DNA of 64,000 nucleotides from Schaalia sp. ZJ405 (GTDB lineage Bacteria > Actinomycetota > Actinomycetes > Actinomycetales > Actinomycetaceae). Position numbers and translations under genes: made by a program. Shown in pieces: positions 48,047 through 57,244 of the stretch (the stretch's first letter is position 1; each line of letters opens with the position of its first letter). The notes beneath the pieces are model-generated. The model worked only from the letters and a program-made list of their open reading frames with translations. It searched no databases and was not told the DNA's origin. Location of the stretch: contig NZ_CP064952.1 in the NCBI RefSeq assembly GCF_011038885.2, positions 496,001 to 560,000 of the forward strand. The letters run 5' to 3'.

Positions 48047-48910
48047 TTAGTTGAGCATCTCCACACGAACTGTGAGATCCATGACGTGGCTTTCACCGGG
48101 TTGGAGGGTCAGGGCGTTCTCCCCGACATTCCCAGCGTCAATGCAAATGAATTGCATCCAATCGGAATCATTGAGGTCATCGATTACGGCAGCACCGTCA
48201 CGCCACGGGTTCCACACAATCGTCGAATTGGATCCGTGTTTTTCAATGATGATTCGTCGCAGCCACCTGGGGTCTGTCAGCATCAGCGTGTGCGCGGAAG
48301 AATAAACCGAGTTCGTTGTGCGCACCAGGGCGAGTTCCTCAAATTGTGTGCGCCACTTTTGTCCGCGTGCTTTGTCAAAGAAGCGTGCTCCGCGCAAGCC
48401 GTTAATCGTCACGTCTTTGATGTCGCCGACGGCAACATACATGTGGAGTGATTCCTCGAAGATGAAGGCGTGGTCGTCCTCGTTCGTTATCTCAAGGAAC
48501 AGGGAAAGAACGTCTTCGGGTACCACATTGAGGCGAGCTGAGAAAGCGTGGGGGAAAATCCCACCGTGGTCCTCTCGGGCGTGTGTGAGCTCCAAGGTCA
48601 CGTTCACGTCGGTGGATTCGGCCTCGTTAATGCTCCACTGGGCCGTGCGCGCAAATCCGTGATTCGGTGCGTGAGCGGGCGAGGATGAGGAGGTGTCGAG
48701 GACGATATCCGCTTGCGTGGTATCCGCTGATCCAAACCAGGGCAAGCACACGGGAATGCCCCCGCGGATCGGTGTGCTTCCATCAAAAACTGCTCGATCA
48801 GAGAGCCAGAGCACAGGGCGGTTATCCGCCGCTATCCATTCGAGCGTTGTTGCACCGAATGGCGTGAGCGTCGTGTCATCGCTAATACGGAGAGTCCGGA
48901 CGGTCTGCAT
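48047..48910 (-). CDS. D-hexose-6-phosphate mutarotase (YeaD type)
   Basis: A 287-aa aldose 1-epimerase-like beta-sandwich protein that interconverts alpha and beta anomers of glucose-6-phosphate. Typical segments are RGGIPVCLPWFG near residue 48, NHGFARTAQWSI near 84, SLHMYVAVGDI near 156, and VWNPWRDGAAVIDDL near the end. It may support glycogen breakdown by the nearby phosphorylase. The gene is oriented towards the acyltransferase, 127 bp away. Confidence 0.9.
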   Translation of the reverse strand: MQTVRTLRISDDTTLTPFGATTLEWIAADNRPVLWLSDRAVFDGSTPIRGGIPVCLPWFGSADTTQADIVLDTSSSSPAHAPNHGFARTAQWSINEAESTDVNVTLELTHAREDHGGIFPHAFSARLNVVPEDVLSLFLEITNEDDHAFIFEESLHMYVAVGDIKDVTINGLRGARFFDKARGQKWRTQFEELALVRTTNSVYSSAHTLMLTDPRWLRRIIIEKHGSNSTIVWNPWRDGAAVIDDLNDSDWMQFICIDAGNVGENALTLQPGESHVMDLTVRVEMLN

Positions 48911-49314
48911 ATCATCAAGAATAATCGTTACTGGGGTAATACCGCGAGGAAATGGGATGTCCGTGCGGGAAATGTCTCCAAGTAGTCATTGACAATTCCC
49001 GATGATACGCAAATGGATCGTTGCGAATCTCCGAGGACGAGAGGGCGCCTATCAGTGGAATGATCGTGGTCGCAGCGGTGCCAGGTCCCGTGGTGTCGCA
49101 TCTTAAGGTCGTCTAGCGTTCCAGTTCAGGGACGTCTGTGATCGCAGGACGCCATAACAGCGTGCGGACGTGTTGAACGTCGCAGGAACTGGTCGCGGAG
49201 GGTGGGCCGTGAGCCGATATTCTGAAGGAGTATTGCTCGACCGTGGCGCACTGTGAGGCGTCTGTCCCGCGGGTGCGTGGTTCCACGGTCGATTATTCAT
49301 TGTGAGGAGACCAT
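48911..49314. other. Intergenic region before typA
   Basis: This 404-bp gap between the divergent mutarotase and typA genes shows no convincing coding frame. It contains one copy of the dispersed motif (CGAGGACG at 49032-49039) and should hold promoters for both flanking genes, but I could not fix them. TGAGGAGA precedes the typA start. Confidence 0.6.
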
Positions 49315-51234
49315 ATGCCCACGCGCTCGGATCTGCGTAACGTCGCGATTGTTGCCCACGTTGACCACGGGAAGACAACACTCGTTGACGCGATGCTGTG
49401 GCAGTCGGGAGCTTTCTCGGAACGCGATACCGTTGAGAAAACGGGCGAACGCGTCATGGATTCGGGTGACCTTGAACGTGAAAAAGGCATCACGATCCTC
49501 GCAAAGAACACCGCTGTCCACTACAGGGGGCCGGCAGCCCAAGCCCTGGGACTTGACGACGGCGTCACCATTAACGTCATCGACACCCCCGGTCACGCGG
49601 ACTTTGGTGGCGAGGTCGAGCGCGGACTTTCGATGGTTGATGGCGTTGTCCTCATGGTTGATGCCTCCGAAGGTCCGCTGCCGCAGACCCGTTTCGTTCT
49701 GCGTAAGGCCCTCCAGGCCCAGCTTCCAGTTGTCGTTGTTGTCAATAAGGTGGACCGGCCTGATTCACGAATTGACGAGGTCGTGTCTGAGACAACGGAT
49801 CTGCTGCTGTCTCTGGGCGAAGATCTCATGAACGAAGGCTTCGACGCGGATGTGGACTCATTGCTCGATGTCCCCGTGATTTACGCCTCTGCGAAGAACG
49901 GTGTTTCTTCTGTGACCAATCCGGGTAACGGTCATCTCCCAACGGAAAATCTTGAGCCGTTGTTCGAGACGATTCTTCATCGGATCCCCGGTCCGACGTA
50001 CGAGGACGAGGCGCCACTACAGGCACATGTGACGAATCTTGACGCGTCGCCTTTCCTTGGACGTTTGGCGCTCCTGCGTATCCACAATGGGACGCTGACA
50101 AAGGGGGCAACAGTTGGCCTTGCTCGCCACGACGGGTCGATCAAGCAGGTCCACATTTCTGAGCTTCTGCGCACCGAGGGACTTGAACGAGTGTCCGCTG
50201 AGAGTGCGGGACCCGGTGAAATTGTTGCCGTTGCAGGTATTGATGACATCACCATCGGTGAGTCCTTAGTTGACCTTGAGGATCCGCGTCCACTTCCGCT
50301 GATTACCGTGGATGATCCGGCGATTTCAATGACCATCGGAATTAACACGTCGCCGATGGCTGGCCGCGTCAAAGGTGCGAAGGTCACGGCCCGTCAGGTC
50401 AAGGACCGCTTGGATCGTGAACTGGTTGGCAACGTGTCCCTCAAAGTGCTTCCCACGGAACGCCCGGACGCGTGGGAGGTTCAGGGCCGCGGCGAACTTG
50501 CGTTGGCGATCCTTGTTGAACAGATGCGACGCGAGGGTTTTGAGCTGACCGTAGGTAAACCGCAGGTTGTGACCAAGGAGATCGACGGCGTGCGCCAGGA
50601 GCCGATGGAGCGCATGACGATTGACATTCCCGAGGAGTACTTGGGTGCGGTGACTCAGCTCATGGCGTCTCGCAAGGGACGCATGGAAACGATGTCCAAT
50701 CATGGCTCGGGGTGGATTCGCTTGGAGTTCGTTGTCCCTGCTCGAGGGACGATCGGTTTGCGGACGCGTTTCCTCACGGAGACTCGCGGCACGGGAATTG
50801 CTTCGTCGATTTCTGAGGGATACGCGCCGTGGCAGGGCCCCATCGAGCAGCGACTGACGGGTTCCCTCGTTGCCGATCGCGCGGGCCAGGCAACCCCGTA
50901 TGCGATGACGAACCTTCAAGAGCGCGGATCTTTCATTATTGAACCGTCCTCGGAGGTGTACGAGGGACAGGTTGTTGGTGAAAACCCGCGTGGTGAGGAT
51001 ATGGACGTCAACATTACGCGCGAAAAGAAGCAGACGAATACCCGTTCAGCCACGGCGGATGTGTACGAGTCGTTGACCCCTTCACGTAAGCTCACTCTCG
51101 AAGAGTCCCTTGAGTTTGCTGCGAACGACGAGTGCGTTGAAGTCACCCCCGAGGCCGTGCGTGTCCGCAAAGTTGTTCTTGATGCTCAGGAACGTTTCAA
51201 GATCGCTGCCCGTGAACGTCGCGCACAGAAGTAG
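49315..51234 (+). CDS. typA: Translational GTPase TypA/BipA
   Basis: A 639-aa ribosome-associated GTPase. G1 [12 protein letters not shown]2 [12 protein letters not shown]3 [14 protein letters not shown] and G4 NKVDRPDSR are intact. Domain II, EF-G-like domains III and V, and the C-terminal BipA domain ([26 protein letters not shown]) follow. It acts in ribosome assembly and stress or low-temperature growth. It lies upstream of ferredoxin and dapC, as in corynebacteria and mycobacteria. Confidence 0.95.
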   Translation: MPTRSDLRNVAIVAHVDHGKTTLVDAMLWQSGAFSERDTVEKTGERVMDSGDLEREKGITILAKNTAVHYRGPAAQALGLDDGVTINVIDTPGHADFGGEVERGLSMVDGVVLMVDASEGPLPQTRFVLRKALQAQLPVVVVVNKVDRPDSRIDEVVSETTDLLLSLGEDLMNEGFDADVDSLLDVPVIYASAKNGVSSVTNPGNGHLPTENLEPLFETILHRIPGPTYEDEAPLQAHVTNLDASPFLGRLALLRIHNGTLTKGATVGLARHDGSIKQVHISELLRTEGLERVSAESAGPGEIVAVAGIDDITIGESLVDLEDPRPLPLITVDDPAISMTIGINTSPMAGRVKGAKVTARQVKDRLDRELVGNVSLKVLPTERPDAWEVQGRGELALAILVEQMRREGFELTVGKPQVVTKEIDGVRQEPMERMTIDIPEEYLGAVTQLMASRKGRMETMSNHGSGWIRLEFVVPARGTIGLRTRFLTETRGTGIASSISEGYAPWQGPIEQRLTGSLVADRAGQATPYAMTNLQERGSFIIEPSSEVYEGQVVGENPRGEDMDVNITREKKQTNTRSATADVYESLTPSRKLTLEESLEFAANDECVEVTPEAVRVRKVVLDAQERFKIAARERRAQK

Positions 51235-51242
51235 TTTCACCA

Positions 51243-51257
51243 GGGAGGGTTCCTCCC
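51243..51257. terminator. Short hairpin after typA
   Basis: GGGAGG and CCTCCC surround GTT, nine bases after the typA stop. There is no T-run; it is a weak terminator candidate only. Confidence 0.35.
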
Positions 51258-51314
51258 GTTCCGCCCAGACCGCTGCGCTTGTCATTGACGAGGACGATGT
51301 CGCTGCATACGGCC

Positions 51315-51581
51315 TCAGCCTTGGCTGGGCAGGTATTGCGGTGGTGGTGGAACGCGTTTGCCTGTGACCATTGTTGAGGCTTCGACCCGGATGATGCCGC
51401 GACGCGTATCGACGCTCACGTGGTCAACGGCAACATCGGTGAGTGTGCCCAATGCGTCATGCAGTCCGTCATCGAGCCGATACCTGACGACAACGCGCTC
51501 GCCCTCGTTCCATTTCAGCCACGGCAACACCTCTCGCGCCCCGTTGCGGTGAGCGGAATCCTCTGGGGAAGAACCCGGCAT
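51315..51581 (-). CDS. Small SH3-like conserved protein
   Basis: An 88-aa acidic-to-neutral protein. WNEGERVVVRYRLDDGLHDALG with TDVAVDHVSVDTRRG and a KRVPPPP end resembles the SH3-like barrel found at the N-terminus of some actinobacterial GNAT acetyltransferases (Rv0428c-like), here standing alone. It lies between typA and fdxA on the opposite strand to both. Whether it is a full protein or a relic of a larger acetyltransferase cannot be told. Coding is supported by regular codon use and a family-like pattern. Confidence 0.6.
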   Translation of the reverse strand: MPGSSPEDSAHRNGAREVLPWLKWNEGERVVVRYRLDDGLHDALGTLTDVAVDHVSVDTRRGIIRVEASTMVTGKRVPPPPQYLPSQG

Positions 51582-51777
51582 TTTAAGCGTCCCTCATGTG
51601 CTGTATTGTCGTCTGTCTGCTCGCCAATATGCGACACTCCTTGCGGACGTCTTTTGGGTGACATACTGCGGAAAAGACAGTGGCGCGCGGTGCTTCTCAC
51701 GACGCGTCGATGTGGGTAGAGGATAATAGATGAAGATGTTCACGGTCCACACGAAGTGAAGGAAACGAGGAGCCCTC

Positions 51778-52119
51778 ATGACTTACGTCATTGCTCAACC
51801 ATGCGTCGACGTCAAAGACCGCGCCTGCGTCGACGAATGTCCTGTTGACTGCATCTACGAGGGCAAACGCTCGCTCTACATCCACCCGGAAGAATGCGTG
51901 GACTGCGGAGCATGCGAGCCGGTCTGTCCTACGGAAGCAATTTTCTACGAGGACGACCTTCCCACCGAATGGTCCGACTACTACCGCGCGAACGTTGACT
52001 TCTTTGAGACCCTCGGTTCCCCAGGTGGTGCGCAGAAGACCGGAGCAATGGACTTCGATGACGAGATGATCGCGCAGCTTCCCCCTCAGAACCAGGACTA
52101 TCTTCAGGCACATTCGTGA
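51778..52119 (+). CDS. fdxA: Seven-iron (3Fe-4S/4Fe-4S) ferredoxin
   Basis: A 113-aa ferredoxin. The first cluster region has CVDVKDRACVDECPVDCIYEG, whose cysteine spacing favours a 3Fe-4S site, and the second has CVDCGACEPVCP for a 4Fe-4S cluster. It is an electron carrier of the FdxA/FdxC type in the cytoplasm. AAGGAAACGAGGAG precedes the ATG. dapC follows after 16 bp in the conserved actinobacterial order. Confidence 0.95.
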   Translation: MTYVIAQPCVDVKDRACVDECPVDCIYEGKRSLYIHPEECVDCGACEPVCPTEAIFYEDDLPTEWSDYYRANVDFFETLGSPGGAQKTGAMDFDDEMIAQLPPQNQDYLQAHS

Positions 52120-52135
52120 TTGACGCTGGTGAATC

Positions 52136-53344
52136 ATGGCCCATGTTGATCGACTCACTCATTGCTCTCAGCTGACCGACGACGCCCCCGGTGTTGGGGA
52201 GTTTCCCAGGCCGCTTGCCCTTCCGAAATTCCCGTGGGATAGCCTCGCCCCAGCCAGGGAACGCGCCTTAAGTCACGAGGACGGGATCTGCGACCTCTCG
52301 GTGGGGACCCCCGTGGACCCAACGCCGGAGTTTATTCAGCGCGCGCTCACCGAGGCTGCCGATTCTCCCGGATACCCCACGGTCATCGGGACTGAGGAGG
52401 TCCGCCGGGCAATTCTTTCGTGGGGCCAACGCCGAGGCATGATTGACGTGGGAATGTCCGGGGTGCTTCCAACGATCGGGTCAAAGGAAGCTGTGGCATG
52501 GTTACCCCTTATGCTCGGGGTGGGGTCTGGCGACATCGTCCTCGTCCCTGAGGTTGCCTACCCAACGTATGACATCGGTGCCAGACTTGCCGGAGCCACG
52601 CCCGTCCCCGTTGACCCGACGCGACCGGAAACATGGCCTGATGCGGCGTGCGTGTACCTTAACTCGCCGGGAAATCCCCACGGGCATGTTCTCTCAGTTG
52701 AGCAACTGCGCGCTGGCGTTGCGTGGGCTAGGCAGCGACAGGCGGTGATCATTTCCGATGAGTGCTACGCGGCGCTTGCCTGGGAGGAGCCGTGGATGAG
52801 CGAGGGCGTGCCGTCGATTCTTGATGAGAGAGTCTGCGACGGTGACTCCAGCGGACTTATTGTTCTGTATTCCCTGTCAAAACAGTCCAATCTCGCCGGC
52901 TACCGCGCGGCCCTGGCCTACGGTGATCCCCGGCTGATTGCTGCGATCGTTGAGGTCCGTAAGCATTCGGGCATGATGGTCCCGGCTCCCGTTCAGCACG
53001 CGATGGCCTGCGCTTTGCTTGATGATGACCACGTGCGTGAGCAGCGTGATATTTACGGGCATCGTCGCCAGCTTCTCATGTCGGCAATTGCCGCCGCAGG
53101 TTTGGAAGTTGATCCGCAGTCTCAGGCGGGTCTCTACCTGTGGGTTGGTGCTCCGCACTCGGGTCTTGATGCCTGGGAGCTTGTTGATCGCTTTGCGAAA
53201 CTGGGCATCCTCGTTGCTCCGGCTGATTTCTATGGGACACATGAGCGGGGGAAGGTCCGGGTTGCGCTGACGGCAACGACGCAGCGGATCGAAGCTGCCG
53301 CAGATCGGTTGATGAAAGCGGGACCTGAGGCTTTTGCTCGGTGA
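52136..53344 (+). CDS. dapC: Succinyldiaminopimelate transaminase
   Basis: A 402-aa class I/II PLP aminotransferase. YLNSPGNPHG and the lysine in LYSLSKQSNLAGYR (Schiff-base lysine) are clear, with the arginine of KVRVALTATT binding the substrate carboxylate. It transfers an amino group to N-succinyl-2-amino-6-ketopimelate in lysine and diaminopimelate synthesis. The family call rests on the fdxA-dapC neighbourhood conserved in Mycobacterium and Corynebacterium. dapD lies 1.7 kb away on the other strand, so the succinylase branch is represented here. Confidence 0.9.
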   Translation: MAHVDRLTHCSQLTDDAPGVGEFPRPLALPKFPWDSLAPARERALSHEDGICDLSVGTPVDPTPEFIQRALTEAADSPGYPTVIGTEEVRRAILSWGQRRGMIDVGMSGVLPTIGSKEAVAWLPLMLGVGSGDIVLVPEVAYPTYDIGARLAGATPVPVDPTRPETWPDAACVYLNSPGNPHGHVLSVEQLRAGVAWARQRQAVIISDECYAALAWEEPWMSEGVPSILDERVCDGDSSGLIVLYSLSKQSNLAGYRAALAYGDPRLIAAIVEVRKHSGMMVPAPVQHAMACALLDDDHVREQRDIYGHRRQLLMSAIAAAGLEVDPQSQAGLYLWVGAPHSGLDAWELVDRFAKLGILVAPADFYGTHERGKVRVALTATTQRIEAAADRLMKAGPEAFAR

Positions 53345-53410
53345 TACGCCCGGTATCTGCGTGTTGGGCGTCAATGTGGCCAGCGCGCTCGTCCTCGTTC
53401 ATCTCAGAAA

Positions 53411-53426
53411 GTCTTGATATCGAGAC
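53411..53426. promoter_or_regulatory. Palindrome upstream of gltA
   Basis: GTCTTGATATCGAGAC is a 16-bp inverted repeat with one mismatched pair, 132 bp before the gltA start. Its core CTTGATATCGAG differs by one base from the dodecamer at 27971-27982 next to the MarR-type gene. It is a possible operator. Confidence 0.45.
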
Positions 53427-53557
53427 AAATTTTCGCTGACCAGTGACCAAAGGCCTAGAAATGAGGTACCGTTTTCTATAAGTGAATCAACGTCGACTCA
53501 ATTTTTCCCCAAGTCGGCGGATAGAAGCTGAATCTTCGGAGGATAGGAGGTGTCTCC

Positions 53558-54871
53558 ATGACACAACACGGCGATGGAATGAACGAACGCCCCAACGCTC
53601 TGCTGAACATCGGTGACAAAACGGTCGAACTCCCTCGAACGAATGCATCGATCGGAAATGACGGAATCGGAGTCTCGCGGCTCATGGCGGACGGGGGAGT
53701 CGTTGCGCTCGACCCCGGATTCACCAACACCGCCTCGTGTGCTTCGGCGGTGACATATATCGACGGTGATGCCGGTATCCTTCGTTACCGCGGATATCCC
53801 ATTGAGCAGCTGGCCAAAAACTCCTCCTTCTTGGAGGTGGCCTACCTTCTCATCTACGGTGAACTCCCCACCCAAACTCAGCTCGAAAACTTCGTGATGC
53901 GGGTGAAGAATCACCGGCTTCTCCACGAAAACTTCCGCGCATTCTTCACTGCCTTCCCCCATCGCGGACACCCGATGGCGATTCTCCAAGCCGGTGTTGC
54001 CGGAATGGCGACGTACTACGAAGACACGCTGGACCCTCGTGATCCCGCACAGCTTGACACCGCTGCCGTCCTCTTGCTGGCAAAGCTCCCCACGATGATT
54101 TCCTACATCGCCAAACGTGCCGCAGGGTTGCCGCTGACCTACCCTGACGCCCAGCGCGGCTACACCGAAGATTTCATCCAAATGACCTTCGGTATGCCCT
54201 ACCAGTCACACGACATTGATCCGGCGCTTGTGCGCGCCCTCGACATGCTGTTGATCCTCCACGCCGACCACGAGCAGAACTGCTCAACCTCAACGGTTCG
54301 GCTCGTGGGTTCCTCTCAGGCAAATCTCTATGCCTCCGTTGCCGCCGGCGTTGGCGCGCTCGCGGGCCCGCTTCACGGCGGGGCAAACGAAGCAGTGTTG
54401 CGGATGCTCCATCAGATCCGAGACACCGGGGACCCCGTTCAGGTATTCGTCGATAAGGTCAAGTCAAAGGCCGAGGGCGTTCGGCTCATGGGTTTTGGCC
54501 ATCGCGTGTATAAGAACTACGATCCGCGCGCAGCGATCGTCAAAGAAACCGCTCACGACGTGCTGTCCCGTCTGGGCAAACGCGACGAGCTTCTCGACAT
54601 CGCGATGGAACTCGAAGCGATTGCCCTGTCTGATGACTACTTCAAGGAACGTAAGCTCTACCCCAACGTCGACTTCTACACGGGGCTGATCTATTCCGCG
54701 ATGGGCTTTACAACGAAGCTCTTCACTCCGTTGTTTGCTCTGGGTCGTCTGCCCGGGTGGATCGCCCAGTATGTTGAAATGACGAAGGATCCCGCAACGA
54801 AGATCGGTCGTCCTCGACAGGTGTATGTCGGTGAGGTTGAACGTGACTACGTGCCGCTGAGTCGGCGGTAA
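53558..54871 (+). CDS. gltA: Citrate synthase (type II)
   Basis: A 437-aa citrate synthase of the tricarboxylic acid cycle, condensing oxaloacetate and acetyl-CoA. Active-site residues are visible: the histidine in ILHADHEQNCST, the histidine of GPLHGGANEAV, and the downstream aspartate in PNVDFYTGLIY. The length and N-terminal extension match hexameric Gram-negative-like and actinobacterial type II enzymes. TAGGAGG precedes the ATG. It ends at a strong hairpin set facing dapD. Confidence 0.95.
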   Translation: MTQHGDGMNERPNALLNIGDKTVELPRTNASIGNDGIGVSRLMADGGVVALDPGFTNTASCASAVTYIDGDAGILRYRGYPIEQLAKNSSFLEVAYLLIYGELPTQTQLENFVMRVKNHRLLHENFRAFFTAFPHRGHPMAILQAGVAGMATYYEDTLDPRDPAQLDTAAVLLLAKLPTMISYIAKRAAGLPLTYPDAQRGYTEDFIQMTFGMPYQSHDIDPALVRALDMLLILHADHEQNCSTSTVRLVGSSQANLYASVAAGVGALAGPLHGGANEAVLRMLHQIRDTGDPVQVFVDKVKSKAEGVRLMGFGHRVYKNYDPRAAIVKETAHDVLSRLGKRDELLDIAMELEAIALSDDYFKERKLYPNVDFYTGLIYSAMGFTTKLFTPLFALGRLPGWIAQYVEMTKDPATKIGRPRQVYVGEVERDYVPLSRR

Positions 54872-54879
54872 GTGACGAT

Positions 54880-54922
54880 ATCGCTCCGGTGCCCACGCTA
54901 TTGCGACGGGCGCCGGAGCGAT
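54880..54922. terminator. GC-rich hairpin after gltA
   Basis: Arms ATCGCTCCGGTGCCC and GGGCGCCGGAGCGAT pair over 15 positions with one wobble around a 13-base loop, 9 bp after the gltA stop. It is a probable terminator. Confidence 0.75.
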
Positions 54923-54959
54923 GTCATGCGTTCCCCAAGTTCCTTGGGAACGAGGGCGA

Positions 54960-54996
54960 CTGGAATCACGGTGTTGTGTCTTCACCGTGATTCCAG
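54960..54996. terminator. Perfect 14-bp hairpin before the dapD stop
   Basis: CTGGAATCACGGTG and CACCGTGATTCCAG flank TTGTGTCTT, 11 bp from the dapD stop. It is a probable terminator for dapD on the minus strand and a back-up for gltA. A third imperfect hairpin lies between the two (about 54930-54952). Confidence 0.75.
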
Positions 54997-55006
54997 CGCG
55001 AACCCC

Positions 55007-55969
55007 CTAGAGTTCGATTGATTTGCCTCCGCGGGCCAGTGCTTCGATTCGACCGGACTGGGAGTTGCGGCGGAAGAGGATATTTGATGCGCCGGAAAGA
55101 TCTCGGGCAAAAACGGTTCTCGGCTCGGCGAAGAGTCCATTGGAGCCGGGTAGAACGCCGCCGGATTCCATGAGCGCAACCCTCGCACCCGCGGTGAGGT
55201 AGAGGCCGGCTTCGACGACGCAGTCATCGCCGAGGGGGATACCCAAACCGGAGTTCGCGCCCAGGAGGCACCGCTTTCCTAGACGAACGGCGGAATCGCC
55301 GGAGTTACCTGAGAGAGTTCCCATTGTTGACGCGCCGCCGCCAACGTCGGACCCGTCATCAATGACAACTCCCTGCGCGATGCGTCCCTCAACCATTGAA
55401 CGTCCCAGGGTGCCAGCGTTGTAGTTGACGAACCCGGCGTGCATGACTGTGGTGCCTTCAGCAAGGTATGCGCCGAGGCGAACCTTTGCACCGTCAGCGA
55501 TTCGCACTCCCTTGGGAACAACGTAGTTGACCATCGGTGGGAACTTGTCAACGCCTTGAACGGTGACGGGGTGCCCGAGGGAAGCGCGCAGTCTCAGGCG
55601 CGTTTCCTCGAAGTCTGTGACCGAGCACGGACCTTGCGATGTCCACACAACGGTGGGGAGCCGGGAGAAGATCCCGTCAAGGTTAATGGTGTTCGGTCTG
55701 ACCAGCCGATGTGAGAGGAGGTGGAGCCGCAGGTAGGTTCCCGCGGTGGAATTTGGCCGATCCTCGAGATCGGATTTGCAGGTGACGATAGTGGTATGTA
55801 CGCCGCGCGCCTCGTCGACGCGTTCCATGCTGGAGAGCTTTTCAAGCAAGTCGGCATCGTCGCCGGGTTGCATGACTCCCAGGTGCGGGCGGGGGTACCA
55901 GACGTCTAGTGTTTGGCCGTCTTTGGTTACTGTTGCGAGGCCGATGCCCCATGCCTTGGTCGTGTCCAT
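55007..55969 (-). CDS. dapD: Tetrahydrodipicolinate N-succinyltransferase
   Basis: A 320-aa left-handed beta-helix acyltransferase of the actinobacterial DapD type, forming N-succinyl-2-amino-6-ketopimelate in diaminopimelate/lysine synthesis. Hexapeptide-repeat stretches run from about residue 150 (VPKGVRIADGAKVRLGAYLA) to 280, with VEGRIAQGVVIDDGSDVGGG in the middle and SGASNILFRRNSQSG at the C-terminus, as in the mycobacterial enzyme. It faces gltA, with dapC beyond. Confidence 0.95.
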   Translation of the reverse strand: MDTTKAWGIGLATVTKDGQTLDVWYPRPHLGVMQPGDDADLLEKLSSMERVDEARGVHTTIVTCKSDLEDRPNSTAGTYLRLHLLSHRLVRPNTINLDGIFSRLPTVVWTSQGPCSVTDFEETRLRLRASLGHPVTVQGVDKFPPMVNYVVPKGVRIADGAKVRLGAYLAEGTTVMHAGFVNYNAGTLGRSMVEGRIAQGVVIDDGSDVGGGASTMGTLSGNSGDSAVRLGKRCLLGANSGLGIPLGDDCVVEAGLYLTAGARVALMESGGVLPGSNGLFAEPRTVFARDLSGASNILFRRNSQSGRIEALARGGKSIEL

Positions 55970-56125
55970 GAGGCTTACTGTAATTGGGATATAGGACTTT
56001 GTCCCTAGATTTCCGAATGTCGGTTGAAAATCCTCGTAAGGTTTCCCCGGTGGTGCGCTCTTTTCTGGGGACGAGGGCGAGGCCGCGTGCTTCGCGGCTC
56101 CGCTTCGTTACCGAGGTGCCGGATC

Positions 56126-56866
56126 TCAGTTGGTTCGACGATGATCCCACAGGTCAGGCCAGAAAATGCCAAGTTCAGTGGCCATTTCGCGCAGAAGCGG
56201 AAGGGAGATTCCCACGACTGCGTGGTGATCACCTTCAACTCCACGGATGAAAGGACCGCCGAGGCCGTCAATGGTGAATGATCCGGCAACTGCGAGGGGC
56301 TCGCCCGAGTCAACGTAGGCGTCAATTTCTTCGTCGCTCATATCGGTGAAGTTGACGACGGTGTGGGACGCCCGAACGCTTGTGCCCACAAGCTGATGTA
56401 GTGAACCATCCCGGCTGCCCAGAAGCGCGGCATAGTGGCCGGTCCAGAGTGTGCCAGATTTTCCGCTCATCGCGCGGATGCGTGCACGCGCAACCTCAGG
56501 GGTGTGGGGCTTTCCCAGCATTTCTCCGTTCATTTCCAGCATCGAGTCGCATCCCACGACGAGCAGTTTTCCTGCGGGAAGTTCATCCGGGGTGGAGTCA
56601 TCCCGGCTTGTTGGCGTGCAGATGTCGTTGACAACGGCTTCGCACTTGGCCTGTGCCAGGAGAGTCACCTGCTGGGCGGGTGATAGGCGAGGGTGTGTCT
56701 GCCGGGTGTGGTCATGGCTGTCGGGGGTGGATTTCTGCGCAGCGTCGATTGCCCGGGCAAGGACCGCGTCCTCGTCAACGTGGGAGACACGGATGATGGG
56801 TGTGATTCCGGCGCTGATGAGGGTTGCTCGCCGCGCCGGGGACTTTGAGGCAAGAATCAAACGCAT
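56126..56866 (-). CDS. Maf-like nucleotide pyrophosphatase
   Basis: A 246-aa Maf/HAM1-superfamily protein. The N-terminal LILASKSPARRATL, the VVGCDSM core with its acidic metal ligand, and GKPHTPEVARARIRAMSGK are family landmarks; SFTIDGLGGPFI lies near the end. Maf proteins hydrolyse modified or canonical nucleoside triphosphates (dTTP, UTP, m5UTP, pseudo-UTP). ATG 56866 starts exactly at the conserved MRLILASKSP; an upstream frame of 33 residues is not conserved in kind. Confidence 0.92.
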   Translation of the reverse strand: MRLILASKSPARRATLISAGITPIIRVSHVDEDAVLARAIDAAQKSTPDSHDHTRQTHPRLSPAQQVTLLAQAKCEAVVNDICTPTSRDDSTPDELPAGKLLVVGCDSMLEMNGEMLGKPHTPEVARARIRAMSGKSGTLWTGHYAALLGSRDGSLHQLVGTSVRASHTVVNFTDMSDEEIDAYVDSGEPLAVAGSFTIDGLGGPFIRGVEGDHHAVVGISLPLLREMATELGIFWPDLWDHRRTN

Positions 56867-57244
56867 GGGGATATTGTCCTCCACATCGGCGATGTGATGT
56901 CCCAACGATCGGGCAATCTGTGGTGCGTGGCTCAGGCGATGCCACGGGGAGCGATGATTAAGCAAGGCGATCTCATGGGATTATCGGTGCTGGTCAAGGT
57001 GGGTATGAGGGGCCATGACAGTGAAGATAGGCTGATGTGGTTGCGGTGATCCGTGGTGAAAATGCCGCGGGCGAGTCACAAGTGGAGAAAAGTGACGTAG
57101 ACTACTAAAGTATGGGTGGCTTGCGGCGTTGTCTCTCATCCCGTGGTGCACACGACGCAAAGAATATGACCGCATCGCGAAATGGTGGATGGACCAGTGA
57201 CGCGGTCGTGAGGAAATGGCTGTAAGAGTGGAGAAAGGGTGGCG
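56867..57244. other. Intergenic region, maf to cyclase
   Basis: The 378-bp gap between divergent genes holds no convincing gene. GAGAAAGGG (57231-57239) is the ribosome binding site of the cyclase gene. I see no clear promoter, palindrome or repeat. Confidence 0.5.
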
